A stretch of 43,555 nt of DNA from Phycisphaerales bacterium (GTDB lineage: Bacteria > Planctomycetota > Phycisphaerae > Phycisphaerales > UBA1924), in assembly GCA_020853815.1 (NCBI GenBank), contig JADYYE010000040.1:1-43555 (forward strand), given 5' to 3'. The position numbers were made by a program, and so were the translations under genes. Below the pieces are notes generated by a model. It did not search any database and was not told where the DNA came from. It saw only the letters and a program-made list of their open reading frames with translations. Positions 23,644 to 33,800 of this stretch are shown piece after piece. Position 1 is the stretch's first letter, and the number at the start of each line of letters is the position of its first letter.

Positions 23644-25158
23644 TCACCCGCGCGCCGAGTCCGACATGTAGTTCGGCGCTTCCTTCGTGATCTTGATGTC
23701 GTGCGGGTGGTTTTCCACCACGGTCGCGCCGGTGACGCGGCAGAACTTGGTGCGCTCGCGCAGATCGCCGATGTTCCTGCAGCCGCAGTATCCCATCGAC
23801 GAGCGCAGGCCGCCGACGAGCTGGTAGACGAACTCCGCCAGGCCCCCGCGGTAAGGCACCAGGCCCTCGACACCCTCGGGAACGAACTTCATCACGGGCT
23901 TGCCGTCGGCGCCGACCTTGTCGGCCTGGCGATAGCGATCGGCGCTGCCGGCGTTCATCGCGCCCTCGGAGCCCATGCCGCGATAGGTCTTGTAGCGGCG
24001 CCCGCCGGAGATCACCAGCTCGCCCGGCGATTCGTCAAGGCCCGCAAAGAGCGAGCCCATCATCACGCACTCGGCGCCCGCCGCGATCGCCTTGGGGATG
24101 TCGCCCGAGTGGCGGATCCCGCCGTCGGCGATCACCGGGATATCCGAGCCGATCGACGCGAGCCCCTCGGCGGCGTTCATGACGGCCGTAATCTGCGGCA
24201 TGCCGACGCCCGTCACGACGCGCGTCGTGCAGATCGAGCCCGGTCCGATCCCCACCTTCACCGCGTCGGCGCCCGCGCGGGCCAGGTCGATGGCGGCCTC
24301 GGCGGTCGCGATGTTGCCCGCGATCACCTCCACCTTGTAACGCTCCTTGATCGCCTTCACCGTCTTCAGCACGTTCTCGCTGTGCCCGTGCGCCGTGTCG
24401 ACCGTGATCACATCGACCTCGGCCGCGAGAAGAGCCTCGACGCGGTCGTACTGCTCAACGCCCACCGCCGCCCCGCAGCGGAGCCGCCCGCGAGCGTCGG
24501 TGCAGGCACGCGGGAAGCTGCTCAGCCGCTCGATGTCGCGCATCGTGATCATGCCCGCGAGGTTCATGCCCGCGTCAACCAGCAGCAGCTTCTCGACCTT
24601 GTGCTTGTTGAGGAAGACCTCGGCCTGGGCGAGCGTGGTGTCGGCGGGCGCGGTGACCAGCCCCTTGCTCGTCATGACGCTGGCGACCGAGACGCCCGGA
24701 TTCTCGACGAACTTGAGGTCGCGACGCGTGAGAATGCCGAGCACCTTGCTCTTGTCGCGAAGCGTCTTGGAGCCGCCTTCGGTAATGGGGAAGCCCGAGA
24801 CGTTGTGCTGGCGCATCAGCTCCTTGGCGCGGGCGACGGTGTCGTCGGGCCCGAGCGTGATCGGGTCGGCGATCACGCCGTTGGCCGAGCGTTTGACCTT
24901 GGAGACCTCGCGGGCCTGGGCCTCGATGGAGAGGTTCTTGTGGATGATGCCGATCCCGCCCTCCTGCGCCAGCGCGATCGCCAGCGCGGACTCGGTGACG
25001 GTGTCCATGGGCGCGGAGATCAGCGGGATGTTGAGGCGGATGGATCGCGTGAGGCGCGTGGTGGTGTCGGCGTCGGCGGGCATCACGCCCGAACGCAGCG
25101 GAATAAGGAGCACATCGTCGAACGTGATTCCCTCGCTCACGATCTTCGCAGCGCGCAT
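23644..25158 (-). CDS. guaB: Inosine-5'-monophosphate dehydrogenase
   Basis: A 504-residue IMPDH that oxidises IMP to XMP, the committed step of guanine nucleotide synthesis. TIM-barrel opening: [11 protein letters not shown] (10-20) and [14 protein letters not shown]. Two CBS domains span about residues 95-215 ([25 protein letters not shown]). The barrel resumes with VDTAHGHS, and the active loop [17 protein letters not shown] carries the catalytic Cys310. The flap and C-terminal parts include [10 protein letters not shown] and [16 protein letters not shown] start at 25158 because GGAG lies 6 nt upstream of that ATG. The ATG at 25170 and the longer frame lack a ribosome-binding site. Confidence 0.96.
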   Translation of the reverse strand: MRAAKIVSEGITFDDVLLIPLRSGVMPADADTTTRLTRSIRLNIPLISAPMDTVTESALAIALAQEGGIGIIHKNLSIEAQAREVSKVKRSANGVIADPITLGPDDTVARAKELMRQHNVSGFPITEGGSKTLRDKSKVLGILTRRDLKFVENPGVSVASVMTSKGLVTAPADTTLAQAEVFLNKHKVEKLLLVDAGMNLAGMITMRDIERLSSFPRACTDARGRLRCGAAVGVEQYDRVEALLAAEVDVITVDTAHGHSENVLKTVKAIKERYKVEVIAGNIATAEAAIDLARAGADAVKVGIGPGSICTTRVVTGVGMPQITAVMNAAEGLASIGSDIPVIADGGIRHSGDIPKAIAAGAECVMMGSLFAGLDESPGELVISGGRRYKTYRGMGSEGAMNAGSADRYRQADKVGADGKPVMKFVPEGVEGLVPYRGGLAEFVYQLVGGLRSSMGYCGCRNIGDLRERTKFCRVTGATVVENHPHDIKITKEAPNYMSDSARG

Positions 25159-25379
25159 GCCAGTCTCCATCAAATGTGAAATCGCCCCGGAATCGCCAAG
25201 CTCGACGCGCACCGGCGATCGCGGTTGCGTCACTCCCCCATTCCCTGAAACTGTGCCGGAAAACGCAGAGGCTTCCATGGAAGAGGGTTGCGGGGGTTGA
25301 CGGCGGAGTCAAGCGCGGCCGAGGTGGGGTCGCAAGGGCCGAGAAGCACGCGGAGACGCGGAAGCCGCGAAGGAAGCAT

Positions 25380-25410
25380 TCCAACGCAGAGGCTGCGGAG
25401 AATGCGGAGG
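25380..25410 (+). repeat. AACGCAGAGG-family intergenic repeat
   Basis: CCAACGCAGAGG, then CTGCGGAG, then AATGCGGAGG: three degenerate 9-10-bp units. The 382-bp spacer 25159-25540 holds this, the octamer array below and otherwise purine-rich sequence with no coding signal. Confidence 0.7.
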
Positions 25411-25499
25411 TGAACCGGAGCAAGAAGAGGAAGAACTCAGAGGAATCAGAGACAAGCCGAGTTGCAGAAGGGCGCGGAACGGAGTCGTAAGTCGTCCTC

Positions 25500-25531
25500 G
25501 ACTCCGTGGCTCCGTGACTTCGTGGCTCCCT
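25500..25531 (+). repeat. Octamer tandem array G[AG]CT[CT]CGT x4
   Basis: Units GACTCCGT, GGCTCCGT, GACTTCGT, GGCTCCCT, ending 9 bp from the stop codon of the hydrolase gene. They are close to the octamers at 9558-9586. Confidence 0.8.
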
Positions 25532-25540
25532 GCCTTTCCC

Positions 25541-26740
25541 TCACTTCCTCTCGAACGTCACCTTGCCGGGGATCGAGTCCTTGAGCTTGTCGGACTCGAG
25601 CAACTGCCTGGCGTGATCGTCGTGCTTGAGGTGGGTATCCAGGAAGAGCGTCGTGCCGCTGCGGACCGCCCCGCCGATCTGCGCGACGTTGGTGCTTGGA
25701 TCATCGCCGCGCAGGGCGGAGACGGACTTGCCCGAATACGACGAGTGGGTCGCGCCCTCGATGTAAAGCAGGTACGCCGCCGGGCCGCCCTTCGCCTCGC
25801 CGCGCGAGTATTCGAACGGATGCCGGCGTGATTCGGGCGTTTCCTGTCCCATGCCGGGCGGCGAATCGTCGAGCGAGCCGCCGATCACGAACATGGGCAC
25901 CTTCACCTCGCTCCACGCCTCGTCGCCCAGGATCTTGCTCGTCGTGCCCTGGCCCGAGATCACGATCGCCGCCTTGAAGCGATCGTCGGCGACCGACGTG
26001 AACGCCAGTCCACGCTTGCCCACGCCCGCGGCCCGGACCTTGACGCCCGCGCACAGCTGCGTCGTGAACGCGCCCGCCGAGTGCCCCGCGATCGCCAGAC
26101 GCGAGCGATCGATCACGAACGCGCTCCCGCCGGCCTTGGCGACCGCGGCGCTGATCTCGTCGAGATGATCGAGCACGAACGAGCAATCCGCGACGCGGTT
26201 GCCGAGATCGACGCTGTTCCGCAGCTCACGCCGGCCCTTCTCCGACGCCAGCTCGCGCAGCGACTGGCCCTCACCCCTGCGCCGTTTGAGCAGGAGCGAA
26301 TCCTCGTGCGTCATCGCGATCGTCGCGTAGCCGTGCGAGCCCCAAAACTCGAGCAAGTCGGGGAACGCGTCGCGCGACCCGCCCGCGCCGTGGCTGAACA
26401 CCACGAGCGGCCAGCCGTCCGCGGGAGCCGACGCGCCCGCGGCGGGGCGCGGGATGCGGACGCGAAGCTCGATGTCCTTGTCTCGCAGGGCGTCGTGAAT
26501 GGCCACGTCGGTGCGAACACAAGTGAAGTCGCCCTTGGAAAGGACGAAGCGGTCCGGTTCCTTGGGCTGGTCCTTCGGCTTGGCATTGGATGTGGCTTGG
26601 GGTTGCGGCGCGTCCACGGCGAGCGGATTGTTCGGCGTCGACGGCCTGGCGGGGCGGAAGGTCGTCTGGGCCGGCGCGATGCACCCAGCCGCGAGAACAA
26701 TGACGACAATGGAAAGGCGAGCATTGCGGGCGGATTGCAT
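25541..26740 (-). CDS. Alpha/beta-hydrolase lipoprotein
   Basis: A 399-residue lipoprotein. The signal ends in LAAGC with lipobox Cys20, then a Pro/Gln/Lys linker runs to about residue 62. The hydrolase core shows VVFSHGAGGSR (oxyanion loop, about 113-123), the nucleophile elbow GHSAGA with Ser221, VPMFVIGGSLDD (acid strand) and EGATHSSY (catalytic His). The layout resembles platelet-activating-factor acetylhydrolase and dienelactone/PETase-like esterases. The true substrate is unknown. The start at 26740 has GGGGG 7 nt upstream; the longer frame adds 50 Arg/Pro-rich residues. It is divergent from the BlaI gene and shares a 381-bp spacer with it. Confidence 0.83.
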   Translation of the reverse strand: MQSARNARLSIVVIVLAAGCIAPAQTTFRPARPSTPNNPLAVDAPQPQATSNAKPKDQPKEPDRFVLSKGDFTCVRTDVAIHDALRDKDIELRVRIPRPAAGASAPADGWPLVVFSHGAGGSRDAFPDLLEFWGSHGYATIAMTHEDSLLLKRRRGEGQSLRELASEKGRRELRNSVDLGNRVADCSFVLDHLDEISAAVAKAGGSAFVIDRSRLAIAGHSAGAFTTQLCAGVKVRAAGVGKRGLAFTSVADDRFKAAIVISGQGTTSKILGDEAWSEVKVPMFVIGGSLDDSPPGMGQETPESRRHPFEYSRGEAKGGPAAYLLYIEGATHSSYSGKSVSALRGDDPSTNVAQIGGAVRSGTTLFLDTHLKHDDHARQLLESDKLKDSIPGKVTFERK

Positions 26741-26974
26741 GTCGGTACCCCCTGGCCGCATTGGAGTGCGGCGGAGGGAAGAACGCGACGAAACGCTGTG
26801 GATTGCAGCGCAAAGGCCGCGTGTTGATGGGCAGCGCCGCGGGGGCGGCACCATGCGACAGGATGCCCAACCCCGACAGGCCCCGATCAACCATGGAATT
26901 TCGGGATTCCACTCTGAAACTCTCGGATTCGATGACGGTTTTCCACAATTCTCGGAATCTCCTTCCCAAGGAGC

Positions 26975-27019
26975 TTGACACCCTACGACGGTTGTAGTAA
27001 CTTGCTACGACGCTCGTAG
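26975..27019 (+). promoter_or_regulatory. blaI promoter with two BlaI-like operators
   Basis: TTGACA (26975-26980), a 17-bp spacer, then TAACTT (26998-27003) form a good sigma70-like promoter. CTACGACGGTTGTAG (26983-26997) fills the spacer exactly. A second dyad, CTACGACGCTCGTAG (27005-27019), covers the expected transcription start. Both have the TAC-N-GTA dyad symmetry of BlaI/MecI operators. The rest of spacer 26741-27121 shows nothing else. Autorepression by the adjacent BlaI homologue is inferred. Confidence 0.8.
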
Positions 27020-27121
27020 TAGTCGGGCGGGCGGCCGCGGGATGGCGGTCGGGGCGGGACGGACGGGAACCAAGGAGGGCCCGGGCGGCGGGCGGAAGCA
27101 CGCGGGCCACGGGCGAGCGGC

Positions 27122-27505
27122 ATGAGCAAGAAAGAACACGAACTCGGCGAGGCGGAGCTTGGCGTGCTGCGGGTCCTGTGGGACCAGGGCCCGCTGACGG
27201 TGCGCGAAGTGATGGAGGTGCTGCACGAGCGCGGGCGCAAGGTCGCGTACACGACGGTGCTGACATTCCTGACGCGCCTGGAGCAGAAGGGCTTCGTGAA
27301 GGCGGACAAGGGCGACCAGGCGTACGTGTACCGCGCCAAGGCGAGCCGCGCGAGCGTGACCAAGTCGCGCGTGCGGGCCCTGCTCGATGAGCTGTACGAC
27401 GGCGCGGCGGGCCCGGTGGTGCTGCACCTGGTCGAGAACGAAAGGCTCACGCCCGGCGAGATCGACCAGCTCAGGCGGCTGATGGAAGAGCTCGACAAGA
27501 AGTAA
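27122..27505 (+). CDS. blaI: BlaI/MecI/CopY-family transcriptional repressor
   Basis: A 127-residue winged-helix repressor. The N-terminal domain has the family's ELGEAELGVLRVLWDQGPLTVREV helices, AYTTVLTFLTRLEQKGFV as recognition helix and wing region, and a C-terminal dimerisation helix ending in ERLTPGEIDQLRRLMEEL. BlaI proteins bind TACA/TGTA-type dyads and are removed from DNA by cleavage that follows activation of an M56 peptidase. That peptidase gene begins 58 bp downstream here. The mRNA would carry a leader of about 110 nt from the promoter at 26975. No beta-lactamase gene is present, so the regulated target is not obvious; the pair's own promoter and the divergent hydrolase are candidates. 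Confidence 0.93.
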   Translation: MSKKEHELGEAELGVLRVLWDQGPLTVREVMEVLHERGRKVAYTTVLTFLTRLEQKGFVKADKGDQAYVYRAKASRASVTKSRVRALLDELYDGAAGPVVLHLVENERLTPGEIDQLRRLMEELDKK

Positions 27506-27563
27506 GACGACGCCTGGCGCGGGCCCGGGACAAATCTCGCGGCGACCAGAACGCGGAGCGAAG

Positions 27564-30506
27564 ATGGACCTTTCTCGTCTTGTACAACTCGTGTGGATCG
27601 GAGGGCTGGCGGCGACGCCGATCGTGATCGGCGTGTCGCTCCTGTGCCGCTCTCAGAAGCTCCGGCCCGCGACCAAGCACGCGCTGTGGGCGGCGGCGCT
27701 GGCGTCGTTCCTCACGCCGCTGGCGGTGGCGGCGGTGTGGCGGAACACATGGTTCGCCTCGGATCGCGTGCTGTCGCTGGCCGATCGCGTGCTGCCCGAG
27801 GGGCCGCGCGACGCCAAGGGCGCCGCGAGGATCGAACCCGGTGCGGACGCAAGCGAAAGTGCGAATGCGGGCGCGGAAGCGATGGAAGCGCCCGCGAAAG
27901 CGAGCGATGTGATGGGCTCGCCGCGGGCCGTGGACGTGCCTGCGAAGCTGATGGCAACGTCAGAGCCGCGTGTCCCGATCGCGACCCCGACGGTCGAGAC
28001 GACGCCGTCGCGGAGCACGCCGGTCGAGCTGATGAACGAGTGCGGGATTCAATCCAAGCCCGTGGCACGCTCGGTTTCGCAGCACGGCGTCGAACACGGG
28101 GCTTTGGCGGGACTTGCCCGGCCGCACGGACCTGAAGACAGGTCTGTGACACCGATGGCAAATCAACGCGGGATGAATGACCAATCTACGGCACGCGCAA
28201 GCGACGCGGGCGAGAAGGCATCGATCACGGGATCGGTGTCGCGGAGCACGCGGATGGTGCTGGAAAAGCTGGTCGCGGTGCGCGACGCGATCGCGGACCT
28301 GCCGCCGGTGCCGATCTATGCGTGGATCGGGATCGCGGCGCTGCTGGTGCTCTTGCGGATGTTCCGGAGCGTGACGCTGCGGCGGATCGTGAACCGGGCG
28401 CGTCCGGCGCCGAGGCGGATGCGCGAGCTGGTGTCGGACATGGCGGGCGTGATGGGGCTCGCCTCGCCGCCCGAGACGCTGACGACCGAATCGCGGATCA
28501 GCCCGATGGTGTGGTGCGGCGTGCGCCCGAAGCTGGTGATCCCCGAGGACCTGTGGGCGTCGCTCGACAACGACTCGCGCCGCGCCGTGATCGCCCACGA
28601 GCTGGCGCACCTGAAGCGGCGCGACCACCTCCTGCACTGGATCGCGGCGCTGGTCGCCGCCGCGTACTGGTGGCATCCGGCGGCGTGGTGGACGCGCCGC
28701 AAGATGAACGAAGAAGCCGAGGCGTCCTGCGACGCCTGGGTCACGAGTCTCTTCCCGCGCCGGCGGCGTGCGTACGCCGAGGCGCTCCTCGTCACGAGTT
28801 CGTTTCTCGGTTCGCCGGCGTATCACGCGGGGCCGGCGCTTGGTGTTGTGGATGGTCGGACCAAACTTGCCAGGAGAATCACGATGGTTATGACTCAGAG
28901 AACGGCCCCGAATGCGTCGAAGATCGGAGTGATCGTCGCGTCGCTCGTGCTTGCCACGGGCGCGCTCGTCACGCCCGGGCTTGCCTGCCCGCCTGAAAAG
29001 GAAGCCAAAGCACCCAAGCACGCGGAAGGCGGCGCGTTCCTCGGCGAAGCGCCCGCGATCGACGCCCTGATCCGGGCCGAAAAGGCCCAGGCGGAAAAGG
29101 CCGCCAAGTCCAAGAACAAGGCGAAGCGGAAGATGTCGGGCCAGACGACCATCCTGATGCCGGGCGCTGCCGCCACAGCGCCGGCCGAAGCGGCCACGAT
29201 CTATCGCGATCAGGCGGCCGAAGGCGTCGCCCGTGCCTACACCCTCGATCGCGCGCAGGTGGAACAGGCGCAGAGCTTGGCGAAGGTGTACGCGGACCTT
29301 GCAACCCGCAACTACGACGGCGCGAAGCAGAACCAGGATCGGGCCGCGGCCAATCGCGAGCGGGCCGCCCGTGACGCGGAGCGTGCCGCCATGCGCCAAA
29401 TGGAGGCATTTGCCCGCGTGCGTCGCGCGCCCGGCGCGGCGTCGGGCTTGAGCACGACCATGGCGCCGACAGCGCCCATCGCCCCACTCGCACCCATGGC
29501 GCCCATGCCGGCCATGCCCCCGTCGCCTCCCGCTCACCCGACGCCCATGGGCCCGTACTCTGGCCATGCCCCCGCGACGGCCACGCAGCCCGCGCCGTTG
29601 ATGGACGCGTTCGGTGGAGCGGCGACGATCTCCGGGCCCGCCGAGGGCACCGAGCCGCGCGAGTATCGCCTGCCCCCCGGCAAGCTCGAGTCGCTCAGCG
29701 AACTGATGGCGCGCCAGGACGTGCCGATCTGGATCGAGCGCGGCCAGGGCAAGATCGTCGTCCACGCCACCGCCGAGCAGCACGAAGTCTTCGCCGCGTT
29801 CATCAAGATGATCAACCCCGAGGGTTCGACCGGCGCGGGCGCGTCGATGGGCGGCGTTGGTCCCGCGCTGACTCGCTCTCTGCTCGGGCAGACCCGCGCG
29901 GCGGCGAGCGCGAATCTCGAACAGCTGCGGGCGCACCTTGAAGCGCTCGAATCGCAGCGCGATCACCGCGAGCAGCACCTCGATTCCCTCCGCCAGCGCG
30001 CCGAAGAGATGCGCGAAAAGGCCGAGAGCCTGCGCGAGATGGCCGACGAACTCCGCGAAAAGGCGAGCGAGTCGTCCAACGAAGCGGCGCGTGACGCGCT
30101 CCGCCAGGCCGAGCAGGCGCTGAGCGCCGAGAGCTCCGGCCTCGACAACCAGGCGACCGACATCGAGGCCCAGGCGGCCGCCGTGGAATCGGAGTTTGAG
30201 TCGATGGAGTCGGCGATCGCCTCGCTGGAGTCGCAGATCGAATCGATGGAAGAGTCCGACCTCGCGGCCATCACGACGGACGTTGAACCCGGCGTGCTCA
30301 GCCACGATGGACTGTTCCTGACCACGCCCGTGGAAGTGGTGGCTCCCGCGGCCGAGGACGAGAACGCCGACGCGGACGGCCCGGACGGCCCGGACGCCGA
30401 CGACGACGACGAAGAGACCGCCGATGAACTCGTGATCCCCAGCGACGTGCTCGAGCCCGCGCCCGCGCCGGCCCCCACGAGCCCGACGACGCCCACGTCA
30501 CTCTGA
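27564..30506 (+). CDS. M56-family (BlaR1-like) membrane metallopeptidase with long C-terminal sensor region
   Basis: A 980-residue integral-membrane protein. Hydrophobic segments lie near residues 8-28, 36-56 and 251-265. The zinc-peptidase motif H345-E-L-A-H349 is followed by a hydrophobic pair around 362-376, and the third-ligand region NEEAEASCD (E386, C389-D390) matches BlaR1-type gluzincins. A further membrane segment (about 453-473) ends at LACPPEKE. The remaining roughly 500 residues are probably outside: an Ala/Arg-rich helix, a Pro/Met/Ala spacer, a compact middle part (EPREYRLPPGKLESLSELMA), and a long coiled coil (about 786-905). They replace the penicillin-binding sensor of BlaR1. 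It probably senses an envelope signal and triggers cleavage of the BlaI homologue encoded just upstream. Confidence 0.88.
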   Translation: MDLSRLVQLVWIGGLAATPIVIGVSLLCRSQKLRPATKHALWAAALASFLTPLAVAAVWRNTWFASDRVLSLADRVLPEGPRDAKGAARIEPGADASESANAGAEAMEAPAKASDVMGSPRAVDVPAKLMATSEPRVPIATPTVETTPSRSTPVELMNECGIQSKPVARSVSQHGVEHGALAGLARPHGPEDRSVTPMANQRGMNDQSTARASDAGEKASITGSVSRSTRMVLEKLVAVRDAIADLPPVPIYAWIGIAALLVLLRMFRSVTLRRIVNRARPAPRRMRELVSDMAGVMGLASPPETLTTESRISPMVWCGVRPKLVIPEDLWASLDNDSRRAVIAHELAHLKRRDHLLHWIAALVAAAYWWHPAAWWTRRKMNEEAEASCDAWVTSLFPRRRRAYAEALLVTSSFLGSPAYHAGPALGVVDGRTKLARRITMVMTQRTAPNASKIGVIVASLVLATGALVTPGLACPPEKEAKAPKHAEGGAFLGEAPAIDALIRAEKAQAEKAAKSKNKAKRKMSGQTTILMPGAAATAPAEAATIYRDQAAEGVARAYTLDRAQVEQAQSLAKVYADLATRNYDGAKQNQDRAAANRERAARDAERAAMRQMEAFARVRRAPGAASGLSTTMAPTAPIAPLAPMAPMPAMPPSPPAHPTPMGPYSGHAPATATQPAPLMDAFGGAATISGPAEGTEPREYRLPPGKLESLSELMARQDVPIWIERGQGKIVVHATAEQHEVFAAFIKMINPEGSTGAGASMGGVGPALTRSLLGQTRAAASANLEQLRAHLEALESQRDHREQHLDSLRQRAEEMREKAESLREMADELREKASESSNEAARDALRQAEQALSAESSGLDNQATDIEAQAAAVESEFESMESAIASLESQIESMEESDLAAITTDVEPGVLSHDGLFLTTPVEVVAPAAEDENADADGPDGPDADDDDEETADELVIPSDVLEPAPAPAPTSPTTPTSL

Positions 30507-30831
30507 CTCCGACACCTTCACAGACTCTCAGCCCCGCAACAACGGAGGCGATCGCGGCGCACGCCGGACATGGGCGGCCGGACCGGCCACGATCGAACGA
30601 GTGATCCTGACCACCTGAGCCCGCGCGCCCGCGGCGCGGCAACGACCGCGTGACCTGCGCCGGTCTGGTGCGAAAGTACCCGGCCGGCTTTCGAAAGGCA
30701 GCCACGATCTCATTCGGCGACGCGCCGCGTCGAGCGCGATCGGTGCGCCAACGCGGAACGCCAACGTCGGCGATCGTCGCCGCGCCCGTCACTCGATACG
30801 TCGGCTCTTCTCCCCCAAGGAGTCCCACGCC
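30507..30831. other. Gene-free spacer before the TPR-ExbB-ExbD operon
   Basis: 325 bp with no credible frame and no repeat of the families seen elsewhere. The only clear signal is AAGGAG about 10 nt before the ATG at 30832. The operon promoter presumably lies here, but I cannot place it. Confidence 0.6.
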
Positions 30832-33800
30832 ATGCGTCGCTCGCGTCGATCCAACTCCTTCAACCTGTCCATGCTGCTCGCGACCTTGAGCCTCGCGCCC
30901 GGCGCCGCGAGCGCCGAGCCCCCGACGCCGATCGCACCGGCGAGCGACCAGCCGCGCAAGACCACCGCCTCGCGCTACCAGACGGGAATCGCGCTGCTCA
31001 ATCGCGGGCTGAACGACGCGGCCGAGAAAGAGCTTCGCGCGTTCCTTGGAGACGACCCCGCGTCCAAGGATGCCGCCAACGCGCGCTACGCACTCGCCAT
31101 CGCGCTCTCGCGCCAATCTCGCTTCGAGGAATCGGCCGCCGAGCTGTCCCAGGTCGCGTCGCTCCCGGACTTCAAGCACGCGCCGGACGCGACGTTGCTG
31201 CTGGCGCAGTGCCATGCAAAGCTCGGGCGCGACGCGGAGGCCGCCGCGGCGCTGGGCTCGCTCCTCAATGCCTGGAAGGACTACGCGAGGCTCGACGAAG
31301 CCGCGGCCATGCGCGCCGAGTGCCTGCAAAGGCTCGGCAGTCACGGAGATGTGATCTCGGCGCTCGCGGGCTTCGCCGATCGATGGGCGACCAGCAGCGT
31401 CGCCCCGCGCGCCACGCTCATCTTGGCCATCTCAGAGGCGGCCCTCTCGAAGCACGCCGAGGCCGCCACCCACGCCGAGGCCGTGCTGGGGACGTCCGGC
31501 GCTCCAGAGCTTCTCTCGCGCGCAGCGCTGGTCGCGGCGCGGGCGCGAGAATCGCTGGGGGAGCGGCCCAAAGCGCGCGCGCTGTATGAACGGGCCGCGT
31601 CGAGTGATGATCGAACGATCGCCGGCGAGGCGCTGGTCGCGTCCGCCCGCCTGGCCCGCGCCGACGCCGACTCGAAGGCGGCCTCGCGGGCGCTGGATCG
31701 CTTTGAGAGCATCGCGAGCACAAAGGAAGACCCGGCGCGAGGTGATCGCAAGGCGTCGAAGGGCGAGACGACGATCCCGCCCGCGCTGCTCGGGTGGGCG
31801 CGGTACGAGCGGGCGAGGCTGATACTTGACGCCGGCGATGCGAAGGGCGCACTGGCTCTGCTGGATGCGCTGGCCGATCCAAGCGTCGGCCAAGGCGGCA
31901 CCGACAGCCCGGAAGCGTCGCGGCGCGTGGCCTCGCCACCCGGCGCGGCGCGCGACGATGGCGCGCTGCGCGAGCAGGCCGCGTACTGGGCGGCCCGCTG
32001 CGAGGCCGCGCTCGGGAGCTTCGATGATGCGGCGGCCCGGCTGACGGCGTTGCGCGCCGACATGCCGAAGGGCTCGCTGGCGGCGGAGACGCTCTTTGAC
32101 CTGGCGTCGGCTCAACTCAAGGCGGGCCGCGCCGCGCAGGCCGCGGAGGCGTATGCAGAGTTCCTAAGCGGCTATTCCTCGCACGCGTGGGCCGCCGATG
32201 CGTCGCTCGGGTTCGCCGGCGCGCTGGTGGCCATGGGAGAGCACGCCAAGGCCGCGGAAGTGTGCGAGCACGCGCTCACCAGCGCGCCGCACGCCCCGCT
32301 CGCACCCGCCCTGACGCTGGTGCTCGCGGAGGCGCGGTTCGCGGGCAAGGACTACGCGAGGGCGGGCGAGGCGTATTCGGCGTATCTGAAGACGCCAAAG
32401 GACGCGCCGGGCCAGTGGCGTGCGGAAGTGCGCCGGGCGCTATGCGCCCTGCGTCTGAATCAACCGCGCGCCCGCGACCAGCTGCGCCGGGCGCTCGACG
32501 CCCCGCTCCCGCCCGCTTCCCGCGATGAGCCCGCGGCCGGTGCGTTGCTCGTGTCGTCGCTGGCAGAGCTGGCGGACGCGCAGGCCGCGGGCGAGGAATG
32601 GCCCGCGAGCGTCGCGAGCTACACCCGGCTGGTTTCGCTGCGCGGCGATGCCGCCGAGCCGCAGGACTGGCTGCGCCTGGGGATCAGCCTGCGCCGCGCG
32701 GGCCGGGCGAAGGACGCGGTGGCGCCGCTGAGCAAGGCGGCGACGGACCCACGCGCGTCGCGCGAGGCTGATGAAACAACTCGCGATGCCGCTCGCCTTG
32801 AACTCGCGCAGGCGCTGCTCGCGCTGAATGACCGTGCCGCCGCCGCGGCGGCGCTGCGACCGATGGTCGAGGCGGCTGAACCGCCGCGCGACGCTGACGC
32901 CGCGTCGGCCCGCGTCACCGCGCTGCGATTGATGGCCTCGCTCGAGAGCAAGCAGGGCGACTCGGACAAGGCCGCGTCGCTCCTGGCGGCGGCGGCCTCG
33001 CTCACCGGGCACCACTCGCCCGAACTCCTGCTCGACCAGGGTCTGGCGCTCGTGAACGCGGGATCGCTCGAAAAGGCCGCGGCGGCGCTCTCCGAGTTCC
33101 TCGCACGGAACCCAAGCCACGCGCGGCGCGACGAGGCGTCGGCTCGCCTGGCGATGGTGCTTTCGCGGCAGGGGAAGCACGAGCAGGCCGCGGACCTGCT
33201 CGCGCAGACCAGAGCCGACGCGCTGGCCCCATCGCTGCGCGACGCCGCGCGATATGCGCACGCCGTGTCGCTTGCGGCGCTCGGCAAGGATGATGACGCG
33301 CGCGACGTGCTGGAGTTGTTGGCAAAGGGCGCGACCGACGAGAACGTGAAGCTCGCGGCGACGATCGAGCTGGCGCGCCGGATGCTCGACGAGGGCAAGG
33401 CAGACGATGCGATCAGGCGGCTCGACGCGGCGCCCGTCGGCGATGGCTCGCTCCGCGCGCGGGCCGTGTACTACCGCGCCTCGGCCCTCCTCAGGCTCGA
33501 ACGAGCGAACGACGCGGCCGAGCTGCTCACGCGCGAGACGGCGCTCCTCTCGGCCAGCGATATCGCGCCGGGGGCGGCGCTCCTGACCGCCGATGCGCTG
33601 TCGCGGAGCGGGCAGCTCGACGAGTCGCTGCGCACGCTCGCCACGCTCCTGACCGCCAACCCGCCCGCGTCCATCCGGTCGGCGGCGCTCCTGCTGCGGG
33701 GAGACGTCGCGGCGGCGGCCCAGCGCTGGAGCGAGAGCGAGCTCGCGTTCTCGGCGTTCCTCGCGGAGTTTGCGGGGAGCGAGCTCTGGTTCCGCGCGCG

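Noticed and set aside
26741..30506. A beta-lactam resistance locus
   Set aside because: No beta-lactamase or penicillin-binding domain is present. BlaI/M56 pairs regulate many other targets.
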